Notes under the pieces: model-generated
What the model was told of the DNA's origin: nothing
Databases searched by the model: none
Seen by the model: the letters and a program-made list of their open reading frames with translations, nothing else
DNA from: Blattamonas nauphoetae
Lineage: Eukaryota; Preaxostyla; Oxymonadida
Assembly (NCBI GenBank): GCA_033064195.1
Contig: JARBJD010000010.1
Coordinates: 248,001-312,000, forward strand
Direction: 5' to 3'
DNA length: 64,000 nt
Program-made: the position numbers and the translations under genes
Shown: one piece after another, positions 46,301 through 55,985 of the stretch
How the letters are laid out: the number at the start of each line of letters is the position of its first letter
How positions within the stretch are numbered: the stretch's first letter is position 1

Positions 46301-48027
46301 GAAGTGTGATCTCGCACGGTGGGTCGATGATTTCGGGGTACGACAACAGCTTCTACGACCAGATGAAAGTCTCCCTCTCCCCGAGAGCAGCCGAGACCTC
46401 CATCTTCGCCAGCCATCAATCCGACAAGATCGAACCGCCACAGAGGTCGGCACAAAGGCGGATGAAGCCCCCACGAGCCAAGAGAGTCAGATCGAAGCCA
46501 GTGTATGTTGCTGTGAAGCTGCTGCCCGTTCCCGAGAGCATTCTGAAGAAGAACAACATCATCAATGCGTTTGCAGAAGTGAGCATTCTGACGAAGCTTC
46601 GAAACACAAGCCGGGATCGGGTGTCTCTCTTGCTGGATTGTGGAGTAGATGGAGAGAATCTGTACATCGTCGAGAAGCAGTACACCTGCAATCTGCGAGA
46701 ATGGCGTGTCCGTCATCTTCAGTTTGAGCCGACGTGGCTTCACGATTCTGTGGATGGGCAAGGCTATGAAATCGAGAACGAGAGAACTGCACTGATCGAG
46801 GAATACAAAAAGCGAAAGAAGAATTCTGAAACTGAGTGCACTTTCTACCACACGTGGTTCCCCGAGCGAGTGCCGAACGGAAAAGGGGGGTTGGAGGATC
46901 AATACTTGATGGCCACATTGAACGGTGCAGATGGACACAAAATCGGGTTCAGAAATAAACGGCGAGGGGTGGATCCGATCGACGAGGGAGAAGAGACCAC
47001 GCACTGTCTGGTGGAAGTGAGTGAGATGGTTGATCTGTACCTGCGCATCTTCTTCGAAGTGTTGGAGGGGGTGGAATACCTCCACATGAACAGTGTCAAC
47101 CACTACGACTTGAAATGCGCAAATATCTTCATCTCTCCGAAAGACGCAAAGACACTCTCCCATCTCGGTGATGACTCGTGGATGTCTCGTCAAGTGACAG
47201 CTGATCAGGCATTCCAACACAACACCGACGCCGACCACGAACGGTATCCTTGCGGTCCACTCATCGGCAGAGACCCTCCTCCTCCTGAACCTCTCATTGT
47301 GTTCACTCCAAATGCCCCGTTCAGTGCAGCTCCAGTTTTCTGGGATCCGAATCCGAAGCTGTACAAGCACAATTGTGTGAAACTCCCTCATCAAAGCGAC
47401 AACAGTCCCGAAACTTGTTCTCACAAGCAGTGCCGGTTTGATATCTTAGACTCCTCCAACATCACAGAGCTCTTCAACGCTGCTGCTCTCCTCCCCGACC
47501 AACCAGCAGTCTCCTCCCTCCTCTTCCCTCCCCTCCCGTTCACTGTCGCCATCGGAGACTTCGGCGAGAGTGTCAACTATTCCTCCGAAGGCGAGTCGTA
47601 CATCCAAATCGACAGAGGCACCGAGTGCGTCAAGTCACCGGAGATGCTTGACGCGGACATTCGGAGGCAGGTCGATGGAGTTTCGTTTGACAGGCGTGTG
47701 TACACCGGTGCTGGCCGGAGCAGCGATGTGTGGTCGTTGGGGTGCTTGTTGTATGAGCTGGTGACTGGCCAATATCTCTTCCTGGACGAGGACAACGGCC
47801 ACTTCATGTTGAAAATGAAAAGCGAGGACATCCCGATTTTGAGTGACTTGAACAGGCGACGGTTGGAAGAGACGAAAGAGCCGCGACTGACAGAGCTTCT
47901 TCTTTTCATTCTTCAGCGTGATACCCAACGTCGGCCGTCAATCGCAGAAATCAAGCGGAAGGTTTTGGAAATCCTCTCCGCTCGACATCAAGAACGGTTT
48001 CTGCGGAAAATGAGAGCTGACCGGTAG
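37385..48027 (+). CDS. giant protein kinase with ARM-like N-terminus and zinc-ribbon insert
   Basis: Predicted 3,494 residues in three exons; introns 37559-37681 (123 nt) and 37829-37863 (35 nt), both phase 0. The first 150 residues look armadillo-like (AGAIRTLLDCISIIISHS, CPAIFDALSILVVDQNSLDT). A 2,600-residue middle is Ser/Pro-rich with helical blocks near 1,060-1,700. Two similar basic motifs, KKKKKIKVVVKYIKKKK (about 2304) and KKKKKKILVTRFIKKKK (about 2519), stand out. The kinase domain is C-terminal: IGAGQFGCL near 2799, VAVKLL near 2989, HYDLKCANIF near 3189 (HYD for HRD), GDFGES near 3337, KSPEML near 3365 and DVWSLGCLLYEL. All key residues are present, so it is probably active. Two inserts are unusual: about 180 residues between the glycine loop and the lysine, carrying CPQC and CSVC, and about 140 residues between HYD and DFG. 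Subfamily not recognised. A further 5' exon cannot be excluded. Confidence 0.8.
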
Positions 48028-48110
48028 TGGTTGATTTGAGGAATGGTTTTTTTCCATCGTTTCATGATTTCTAATCTTTTTTGACCTTGTCCTTCCAACT
48101 CCCTTCCCTC

Positions 48111-48536
48111 ATGGTTTTCTCTGGCCGAAAATCAATTTCTAGAGGTTATGACAAGACGAAACACAAGTTGTCTTTCTCGTGGAGAATGAGGGAGACAGGA
48201 CGAAAGCGATCGGAGTTGGTCAGAGAAGACAAACCGCTGATGCTTCGGAATGAAGATCAGAGAACGACAAATGTGCCACTGAAACTAACCAGCCACCTGG
48301 GACAACGAAGTGTGAGAAATAACTTCGATATACATAATATGAATGGTGAGGGAAGGTTTATTCAGAAGGATATACGTCGGATAGAGAGAATCGAGGGACG
48401 ATCGCTTTTCCCCGCTCTTCTTTCCCATGGCTCATGGAATGATTCAATTGTGTTTCAAAATGAGGAGAAGGACCACTTTGTTGGTGGAATTCATGGTAAA
48501 TATCAAATCACGGTCAATACATCAACCAAAATGTGA
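48111..48536 (+). CDS. small basic protein, unknown
   Basis: A 141-codon frame from ATG 48111 to TGA 48534, 83 bp after the giant kinase and 76 bp before the end of the convergent prefoldin gene. It is rich in Arg, Lys, Ser and Asn, without hydrophobic segments or recognised motifs. The opposite strand has no competing frame of similar quality, and spacing is normal for this locus, which is the only support that it is a gene. No function can be offered. Confidence 0.35.
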   Translation: MVFSGRKSISRGYDKTKHKLSFSWRMRETGRKRSELVREDKPLMLRNEDQRTTNVPLKLTSHLGQRSVRNNFDIHNMNGEGRFIQKDIRRIERIEGRSLFPALLSHGSWNDSIVFQNEEKDHFVGGIHGKYQITVNTSTKM

Positions 48537-48612
48537 GATGAGAAAATGTCTTCATGGGGTTAAAAAATGAACACATGTTATTGTTCAATTGGCTATAGAA
48601 CGAAAATGAGTT

Positions 48613-49323
48613 TCAAAACGGCCTATAAACCTTTTGTGCGAGCTGATTCAGTTGTTGAAGTTGTTGCGTTTTTCCTTGAATCACTTTATCCATTGAGGCA
48701 ATTTGATCGTGCACGAAGGCAATTTTGCGGTCGAAGAAAGCAACAGCATCTGGGATTGACTTCCGGACAAAGTAATGCGATCCAATGTCAACGAGGACAC
48801 TTTCCGTTTGTTTCAGTTTTCCTGGGACATAGAGGTAAAGGATTCAATGCACAAAGCGGCGAGATAAAGAAAGTGCGGTTCGATGTCCAAATGATCAGAA
48901 TAGAAGAAAAAAAATGAGAAAAGATCAGTTTGAAGAATGACGATATTGATGTTGTAATTGGAATCATGATGTTCTCGCCTGAGGGATAAAATGATGTAAA
49001 AGAGAGTATGATTCAGTTATTGTTGTTGGATCGAAGATGAAGAACGAAAGAATCGCACACCTTCTTTATCCTTGCCCATGAGCTCGACAGAATGCTTTGA
49101 ATCGACAAATTTATTATTAGCTACACGAAGTTGTCTGAGAAGATCTGAAAGCTGCTCAATTTCCTCAGCTGTTTGTTGTCTCTGTTGAAATAAAGCATGA
49201 TTTGTAATAGATTCGAAGATGGCTCATTGTCAGAAGAAAAACGCATACAAATCTTTCTAATTGTTCTGGTGTCAAGCGGATTGGTTCTCCTTGTTGTGAA
49301 GGTTGTGGTTGTCCGGAGCTCAT
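48613..49323 (-). CDS. PFDN5: prefoldin subunit 5
   Basis: Alpha-class prefoldin subunit, 149 residues; prefoldin hands unfolded actin and tubulin to the CCT chaperonin (a CCT subunit lies at 58-60 kb). Four exons: 49249-49323, 49061-49181, 48947-48978 and 48613-48834. The coiled-coil arms (QQTAEEIEQLSDLLRQLR and FFDRKIAFVHDQIASMDKVI) flank the beta-hairpin core IMIPITTS-LYVPGKLKQTE, then VLVDIGSHYFVRKS, matching animal prefoldin 5 without gaps. Introns 1 and 2 (49182-49248, 48979-49060) are GT-AG. The third, inside the hairpin, fits only as ATATCG...TTTAC (48835-48946). The last exon starts exactly at LYVPGK, so the family alignment fixes this junction. Confidence 0.9.
48835..48946 (-). other. 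AT-AC intron in prefoldin 5
   Basis: 112-nt interval beginning ATATCGTCA and ending TCCTTTAC on the minus strand. Removing it gives PITTS|LYVPGKL in phase 0, identical in spacing to prefoldin 5 elsewhere. No GT-AG pair restores the frame: the only AG near the 3' end is CCCAG, inside the conserved YVPG codons, and it leads to a stop. Confidence 0.6.
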
Positions 49324-49497
49324 TGAGATCTGGTCGAAAAGCCCATGAGACTTTGTTTCCTTTTCTCAAAGTCTGGCAGGAAGCATCTATGATTAACATG
49401 AACCAAGCATCATCTTAATCTTCTGTCTATTGTTTGATCTCTCCAAACATCTGGCACAAAACGACTTCATTGAGAGAATGAAGCACAAATAAAGAAA

Positions 49498-50698
49498 TCA
49501 ATGCATTTGACGTGGACGAGGAACATAAAGAGGAGGAAGAGGGAAAATGATGAGATGAGTTTCAGACAAGTTCTGGTATTGTTCAATGATCCGGTCAATC
49601 TTTGGACAATACGTGGATGGTCCGGTGAGAGTAATTGTGATTGGTGGAAGTGGGAAAAGGTATTTTGTGATCATGATATCAACATTGTTAATCATCCATG
49701 ATAGGATTCCCTTTTCCACATCCTGAAATGCTAGCATGGCTTGTGGAGAGATCCCTGGCTTCCTGAAAAGGCATGGACAAAACACGATCCCAACATTATG
49801 ATGTGTCATTCTGTTTTTGCCTTGATTGGCGACAATGTGTTGTAGATGTTTGAGAAGGACTAGCATCGTCATCAAGTTTTCTTTTGGAATTTGTGTTAAT
49901 AACTTCAGAAGTCGCTTTGGGCTCTTTCCATCTGGGCCAAACTGGTTCAACTTGTGGAAATCATCCCACATTTCATGTGGAATCACTGGCTCTTCAAGTT
50001 CTCGAAACCATCTCTTGATTGTTTGAGCGACGACATTTGGGACAGAATCAGAAGGGAGTGGAAGATCAGGCTGTTCTTCTAATTGGCCCAGAAGCTTCTC
50101 GAGTAGATCTTGTTGAGGTGAGAGTCGATAGATTCCTTCCTGTTGGAGTGCTGTTTGTTCGATAAAGTTTGTGGAATTCCAAAGGAATGCTGGGACTAAT
50201 GTGCCTTCTCTCATGCACATTTCCCTCAAATTAGCACCAAGAAACATTTTAGGCTTTTCTTCAACACCTAATCAGAAAATGAAGAGATGAGTAGAATGCG
50301 GGTAAAAATTACCTTTTTTGGACGATGATGGTTTCGTAGAAGGGGCTGTTACAGGTTGTTTTGGGGGAGGAGGATCAGAAGGAGTGTATGCAACATATTG
50401 AAAGTCAGGTTCGAGAGTGAATGTCGTGATAAGAAGTTCGTCTTGGGCTGGCGGCTGTTCTGGAGGCGGTGGAAGATCTATTTGTTCTACATGGGGTTTC
50501 AGATAATTTGTTGGGAGATATCCAACACTTTGGTCCTGTTTTCGGACTTGAGTCCTGAGAGAGGATGAAAATATGAAAAGAGGCATTCCATCCGTCCATA
50601 TCCCCCGACAGCTGTTCAACAACCTCCCCCTGTCCAATACTCATGTCAGTAGGATTGGGAGCAGCATATGGATAGATTGCTTGGAGGAAGGATGTCAT
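49498..50698 (-). CDS. SH3-RhoGAP protein
   Basis: Predicted 373 residues that would switch off Rho-family GTPases. Exon 1 and the start of exon 2 form an SH3 domain (FLQAIYPYAAPNPTDMS, GDMDGW, SVGYLPTNYLKP). A proline-rich linker follows, then a RhoGAP domain in exon 3: the arginine-finger segment EGIYRLSPQQDLLEKLL, LIPKENL-like QIPKENLMTMLVLLKHLQHI, and NRMTHHNVGIVFCPCLF. The finger arginine is present. The intron at 50268-50312 (45 nt, phase 1) is GT-AG; the one inside the SH3 domain (50555-50588, 34 nt, phase 2) starts GAATGC. ATG 50698 was chosen because the SH3 domain begins directly after it. SH3 plus RhoGAP suggests actin or vesicle regulation; partners unknown. Confidence 0.88.
50555..50588 (-). 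other. GA-AG intron in the SH3-RhoGAP gene
   Basis: 34-nt interval starting GAATGCCTC and ending CTCTCAG. There is no GT in exon 1 near the junction, yet the frames on the two sides join in phase 2 (TG|G giving Trp of DGW) and all three exons then sum correctly. The 5' end differs by one base from GTATGC, a common form in this window. Confidence 0.6.
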
Positions 50699-50709
50699 TC
50701 TGCTGGACC

Positions 50710-51109
50710 ATGGGCCAACTGTCAGGATCGTTAGAACACATCGGAATGTGAAACAGTTGGCAAAACTCGTCGTTGCTCTTTTCTTTGGTGACACTTGTAT
50801 GATAATTATGGATGTCTTTCTCGACGAAAAGAGGTTCATTTTTCTCCTCATGTTATCATTACGAATTTCTCTCAATTCTCAACATGTCTGAAATGTATGC
50901 TGCAATTCCGTCATTCGTGTCGATGTTCTCACGGATGCACTCTTCTTACTCCTTTGAAAATGCGTGAAAGTGGTCAGGTGTGGTTTTGGTTGACCGAGTT
51001 CCTGTCTTTGTCTGTTTCTGGCGTTCTCCTCAGGAGCTGATGGTCGAACATCAGATTTGGTGGCAAGTGATGTCGAATCTTTGCAGTGATATCTGCTTGA
51101 TACAACACA
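50710..51109 (+). CDS. possible small gene, exon structure unresolved
   Basis: This 457-bp gap between two minus-strand genes holds coding-like plus-strand pieces: TVRIVRTHRNVKQLAKLVVA then DTCMIIMDVFLDEKRFIFLL (about 50718-50877), MSEMYAAIPSFVSMFSRMHS from ATG 50884, and ELMVEHQIWWQVMSNLCSDI ending at TGA 51107. The last two join in phase only if the intron starts GC (GCGTGA, about 50961) and ends CCTCAG. The pieces are not all in one frame with normal introns and I recognise no family, so this may be one gene, two, or none. Confidence 0.25.
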
Positions 51110-51155
51110 ATAATTGATATTCGGTTGATCAGATTAACCAGAGTCAATAAAATGA

Positions 51156-52428
51156 TCAAACTGGATGAATGCTCGTCTGAATCGAGAAGAAAGGGAGTCG
51201 ATCGATATCAGGCGAAGATGGCCGCTGGGTCGAGTAGCCTGTCAACGCTTCCATGACCCATTTCTTCCCGCGCCCAAAATCCTTTTCTGTCTCCAAAGCG
51301 ATTGGAAATTCCTCCCGCGCGATCAAAAACAGAGAATGGTTTATTTGGGCGACTCTTCTCAAAACCGACGATCTTGAGACTGGAATGATTGCAGAGAGCA
51401 TCTCAACAGTGACATCTTTCCCCGAAAAGCTACAAACTCCGTTTGAGAGAGGCCTGGAGAAAGTGTATTCAGGTGGACTCTGTTGGCGTGTGTCTGTTTT
51501 TTGAGAAGGACGTCGCGTGGAATGAACTTTGGCTTGGTTCGATGCATTCGAAATGAATGCTCTTTGCCGAAGATGGAACGGATTGGATTTAAATGGTGGG
51601 TCGAACGAGTGGAGGGCAACTAAGGACACAGCAGATGCCATAATTGTGGGATTCTTCCCATCAACAATATCGTCGAGTAGAACAAGGAGAAATTCGGTCA
51701 TCTTGAGGAAAGACGACGGGTGGTCGATGGGAAGGACCATGATGATTTGGGAGAGATATGTTTCGATGGGGATTGATTTTGGGGGGATTGGGAGAATTGT
51801 CCGGATATGACGCAATGATTGTAAAAAGTTTGAACGTGGTATGTCAAGTTTATCCTAAAGAAGCGAAAAATGATGACAATGAGTAGCATACAATGAAAGA
51901 CTGCAACGGAATTGGAGTTGAGAAGCAATCACGACTGAAGTAATACAGCACTGCAGCCATATCTGAATTTGATGCAAATAAAACATATTTTCTTCGTTCT
52001 GTCTGTTCTTCGTCTTTTATCATGGATTCATCCATCGGTGGCTCAGCAGAATCTGTTTCTTTTTCTGCGTCCAAAAAGTGAGCAATCATGTGTTCTCTCG
52101 TAAAGCCGCAAGCTTGTTCGAAGACTGAGGAAGGAAGACCAAGAATGTGACAGTGAGATTTGAGGATAGAGAAAGCTCGTGTAATGCGTCGGACCAATGC
52201 GGGCGGAATCTGTTGCGAAACAGATCCCTCTGCAACTTGCGATTGAGATTGATATCCGTAAGTTGAAAGTTTAATTGAATCATGGGGAATGATATGAAAA
52301 ATTTGGGATGAGGATGAGGCTGATTGGTCTTCGAATCCATGATTGACGAGTTGGTGGTCGTCAAAATAACCGCATACGTCACAAGGTGCATTTGAATCTC
52401 GACTATGTTTGCATTCTGGACATAGCAT
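51156..52428 (-). CDS. TFIIB-like general transcription factor
   Basis: Predicted 411 residues; intron 51855-51891 (37 nt, phase 0). ATG 52428 is the first in frame and puts a TFIIB-type zinc ribbon at the N-terminus (MLCPECKHSRDSNAPCDVCG, four cysteines). Two cyclin-like repeats follow: the first around FSILKSHCHILGLPSSVFEQ, the second around NPTIMASAVSLVALHSF and KDVTVEMLSAIIPVSRSSVL, where family members have -SP-S-AAA-IY- and -T--EIA--AGVSE-T-. TFIIB bridges TBP and RNA polymerase; Brf1 does so for polymerase III. The protein is about 80 residues longer than human TFIIB, with acidic and Ser-rich inserts between and inside the repeats. Whether it is TFIIB proper, a Brf or a paralogue cannot be told. 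Confidence 0.65.
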
Positions 52429-52602
52429 ACGTTCAATAAACAACTGTATGAACTGAAGCGAACAATCTGAATCCGACAATCTTGACGCCTAGATCAGCCC
52501 TTCACATTTTGTTTCATTCAAATGATGCCATGCTAGGATCAAGTTAAGAACGCCAAAACGGATCAAACCTTTACATCTTTCACAGAGAATTAAGTAGAGC
52601 TT

Positions 52603-53874
52603 TCATAAACATTCAGATGGGCCCACTTTGAGAGTGATGCGAGTTACGTTGCCCCAATTCTGAAAAACGACGTTCCAATAAGAATCGAAAATGTCCCGGT
52701 TGACTGTGGAAAAATACAAAATCAGCTGGGGACGATATGGGTCTCCGGCGGGAGGATTCCGACTCGAGCAAAGAAATAGAAAAGCGGAGCAACAAAGAGA
52801 ACGCCGCAGATCCGGTCCAGAAATCCACCATGTCCAGGCACAGCAGAGCCAGAATCCTTCACTCGACCAATTCTTTTCAGGTATGACTGAAAAAGATCTC
52901 CGACTTGTTCGATGGAGCATCCAGCGAGTGAGAGAAGGAATAAGTTGATGGGCTCGTATTGGGGGATGTGTAGAAGCCATTGTCGGAGGAGAAGCATGAG
53001 GCCAGTGTTGTAGAAGGCTGATCACGAAAAAGGGAGAAAAATTGTGTGATTGAATGTGACATAACGAAACACACATCCAACAATACTTCCACCAATCAAG
53101 CCTTCCCATGATTTCTTGGGGCTAATAATCGTTGAAATTTTGTGTTTCCCGAAGAGGCGACCAACAATCATGGAGAACGAATCTGCACACACCACACACT
53201 GATAGATGATGAATGATAAGTCAGGGAAAGAAACAATATCAAAAATTGAGTAATAGCCAATAGGATAGAGGCAACAAACATCAATAGCAAATGAGGCAAG
53301 ACAAGGGTGAGTATTTTGAAGGATATTCAAGATGCCGAGTCCAATCACGACCCAAAACCAACCAAGTAAACATCCACCAATGTGTATGAAATTATCGAGA
53401 TGGATGGAATTCGTCTGATAAAATGGACAAAAGGATATGAGAAATAACGGTAAATGAGGAGAGAAAAAATGTATGAATATCCTTGCTCGAACAAACCTCC
53501 TCTATAGAAGAATAAATCAAGTGATAGACCACAAGAAAGAGAAAGCAGCCTAAAAATGCAATGAGTGTTCTTTCGAGACTGGCCGTGAAGCACGCAGTCA
53601 GCGAAATCAGAATAGCACCAAATTGGGAGGCGACGGTCATTGAGACCGAAGTTTTTGCACGGCTTGTGAACAATTGTTTCAGTAAATTATGGAATTCATG
53701 GTTAGCAAGTGTTGAAATCACCACAGTTAGGAGATTGAATGTCGGACGATGTAGATTCGCTGCAAGAATCAAAACTGGACCCACAATGCAACTGGTGATA
53801 ATTCGAACCGCCCAATTCGTTGGTGTCTCGACGACAACAGGTTTGTTAAGTTTAGTTGGGAGTTTTGGAGCCAT
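52603..53874 (-). CDS. phosphatidate cytidylyltransferase (CDP-diacylglycerol synthase)
   Basis: Integral membrane enzyme making CDP-diacylglycerol from CTP and phosphatidic acid, the entry to phosphatidylinositol synthesis in the ER. 364 residues in four exons; introns 53415-53496 (82 nt, phase 0), 53018-53074 (57 nt, phase 1) and 52726-52763 (38 nt, phase 0). Several membrane spans precede VCADSFSMIVGRLFGKHKIS and IISPKKSWEGLIGG. The family signature is complete in exon 3: SYLKRIGRVKDSGSAVPGHG then GFLDR. The residue after DRI is Cys, where many homologues have Asp. The final intron was chosen because it joins YFFAR to LILYFSTVNRDIFDSYW in phase; unspliced, the frame would stop at 52722. 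Confidence 0.92.
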
Positions 53875-54074
53875 TCCAAAATTATGGTCTATTTTTCAGT
53901 CCTCCAGCTTTTTTATCATTGACAAGATGGTCTCCTCTGAACGAGATTTACAAAAAGAACATGCGTTTAAAACTTTCATCAGCACAATGGAATCCCAATG
54001 TTCACAAAGCAAGAAAGCGATATCTCCCAAAATGAGAAGCATCTCCTGAATGAAGAAAGCGGCAAAAGAACTCT

Positions 54075-55737
54075 TCATCGTCCGTCCCTCAAATTCCACA
54101 AACGCCTGTCGCAACTATCGAGCTTCTCAAGGAGAGCACGCCACCGCTTCGGCTTCATGTCTGACTTGTCCATCAGGTCAGCCAACTGCGAGACACAAAT
54201 CGGATCCAGCGGTCGATGCAGTGCCATCATGATTTCTTCGTATTCTTGAGTGAGGATGACTGGGGTCAGGTACATCAAGATCGCTGGAGGAGGAAAATGA
54301 AGAGGATGAAACAGTTTAGGAACACACCCAATCCTGCCTGAATAAGGGCTACTTCACCGTCAACTGCATATCTGTCCCAAACCACCATGACACACTCCAA
54401 CGGTAGACAGGAAACGAACATTGTCATGAACCAGTCCATACCGTAGATTCCAGCTTTGATTTGGAACGAAAGAAGACGTGCACTCACTTCTGGCAAAGAA
54501 ACAGAGACAGCTGCATCAAAAAGAACCAAGTGTCGCTCAATCTCCGCCGTAGAGCCTTTGTAGAGTGAGAAGAGGAAGTGCGACGTCAAAATGAGATTTG
54601 TGAAGACGAAAAAGGCTTCCATTTCATCCAGATTCATCAAACAACATATCCCTAAATAGGACATGCCCTGCACATAACCGATGTCGGGTCTGAAGAGCGC
54701 AAACGACATCAGAAGTGACACGAGTGATTCGTAGTCCGGACCACCTCGCTGGAAGTTGCGAAAGTGTGAGAGAGTCCGAGGAAGATCAAGTTGGATGCAG
54801 AAGAGCGAGAGGGCGGCTGATTTGAACTCTGCTGTGGGGGGATCATCATCGGGTTCTGTCTTTCCGTGTAGTCGCTCGTTCTCCTCCATCGCTCTCAATT
54901 CTTCAAGTCCTTGTGCTCGTAAACCCTTCCATAAATGTGACGTGAGATTTAAACCGTTTCCAATGCCTTTCTGCCAGATCGTTCCTCGAAGCCGACCGTG
55001 AAGTTCACCGCGGCGAACCATCTGCCGAAAATCGTCCTCGTCACGATGGGATGGGAAGGCTGTTGGGAAGGAGCGGTAAACTGACGTTTCCCAAACCTGA
55101 AGTGAGTTTGACAGCTTCTCTTCTCGTTCCTTTTCTTTCCGGTCATATGAATGAAATTTTTCTTTATTTTGACTTGCAAAGTTCGTTGGAGTTGGTCCAG
55201 GGGATGCTGAATGTGAGGCAATTAGTACAGTCGGTTTCTGGATAGTGCTTTTGATTTTGTTATCGGTTCCAAGCACTCGTTGTTTTCCGTCCTTCTGTCC
55301 ACGAAGCATTTGAACAGAAGCTTGAGCAGCTGCCACAGCAGCAAGAGCGACTTCGACGTCTTCAGACTGATAGTTGGTTGCAGGGAGAGGTGATGATGAT
55401 GGTTGTGTTATTGATGGGGAGTTGGTGCGAAATGAATGGAGAATGTTTGGATCTGAAGAGGATAGTGATGATACTGGCTCAAAGGATAGATCTAGAGAAG
55501 AGCAGGATGAATGAAGAAATGTTATGCAAGGTGAGAAACTGTGAAATAGGAACGGTGTTTTCAAACGAAAAAAGTCAATGGATGAGAGATATTCTCGAAT
55601 ATTGGATGGAAATGATCAAAACCTGTGAGTTCGTTTTTCGAAGGGTCAAGATAGTGTTCGTCTTTCGAGAGAGATAAAGGTTCAATATCGAAGGAATTAT
55701 GAGAGTTGTGCGGGGAAAGACCGGATGGACTTGTCAT
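54075..55737 (-). CDS. TBC-domain Rab GTPase-activating protein
   Basis: Predicted 495 residues that would stimulate GTP hydrolysis by a Rab. Exon 1 (55623-55737) starts at the first ATG; introns 55492-55622 (131 nt, phase 1) and 54284-54327 (44 nt, phase 1). A Ser-rich N-terminus and Ala-rich helix lead to the TBC domain: VRRGELHGRLRGTIWQKGIG, DLPRTLSHF (-D--RT- with the arginine finger Arg), FRPDIGYVQGMSYLGICCLM (the YVQGM glutamine finger) and YGMDWFMTMFVSCLPLECVM. Both catalytic fingers are present. After the stop, 53896-54072 holds a further coding-like minus-strand piece (ILGDIAFLLCEHWDSIVLMK) that I could not splice on; the opposite strand has a short frame there too. Confidence 0.9.
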
Positions 55738-55985
55738 GACTTTGCTTCCCAAGCACGAATAGATTGAATGAACCTGTGTGTCGAACGGAAAATAAGGAAT
55801 TATGGTCGGGAGATAATGGACCGTTTGTTTTCACGATATTGTCAACAAAAAATCCTTCTCAAGGAAAATTGTGTGGTTTCACTCGAACATTTGTCCTTTT
55901 GACACTTTTCATTCGATCAAACCATTGAGCCTCAAATCAACATTGCTTTTCGTTTCACAGAGCATTCACACATTATTCTCGCAGC

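Noticed and set aside
46081-47424. 447-codon minus-strand frame
   Set aside because: Antisense to the kinase domain, whose VAVK, HYDLK and neighbouring motifs are unmistakable on the plus strand.
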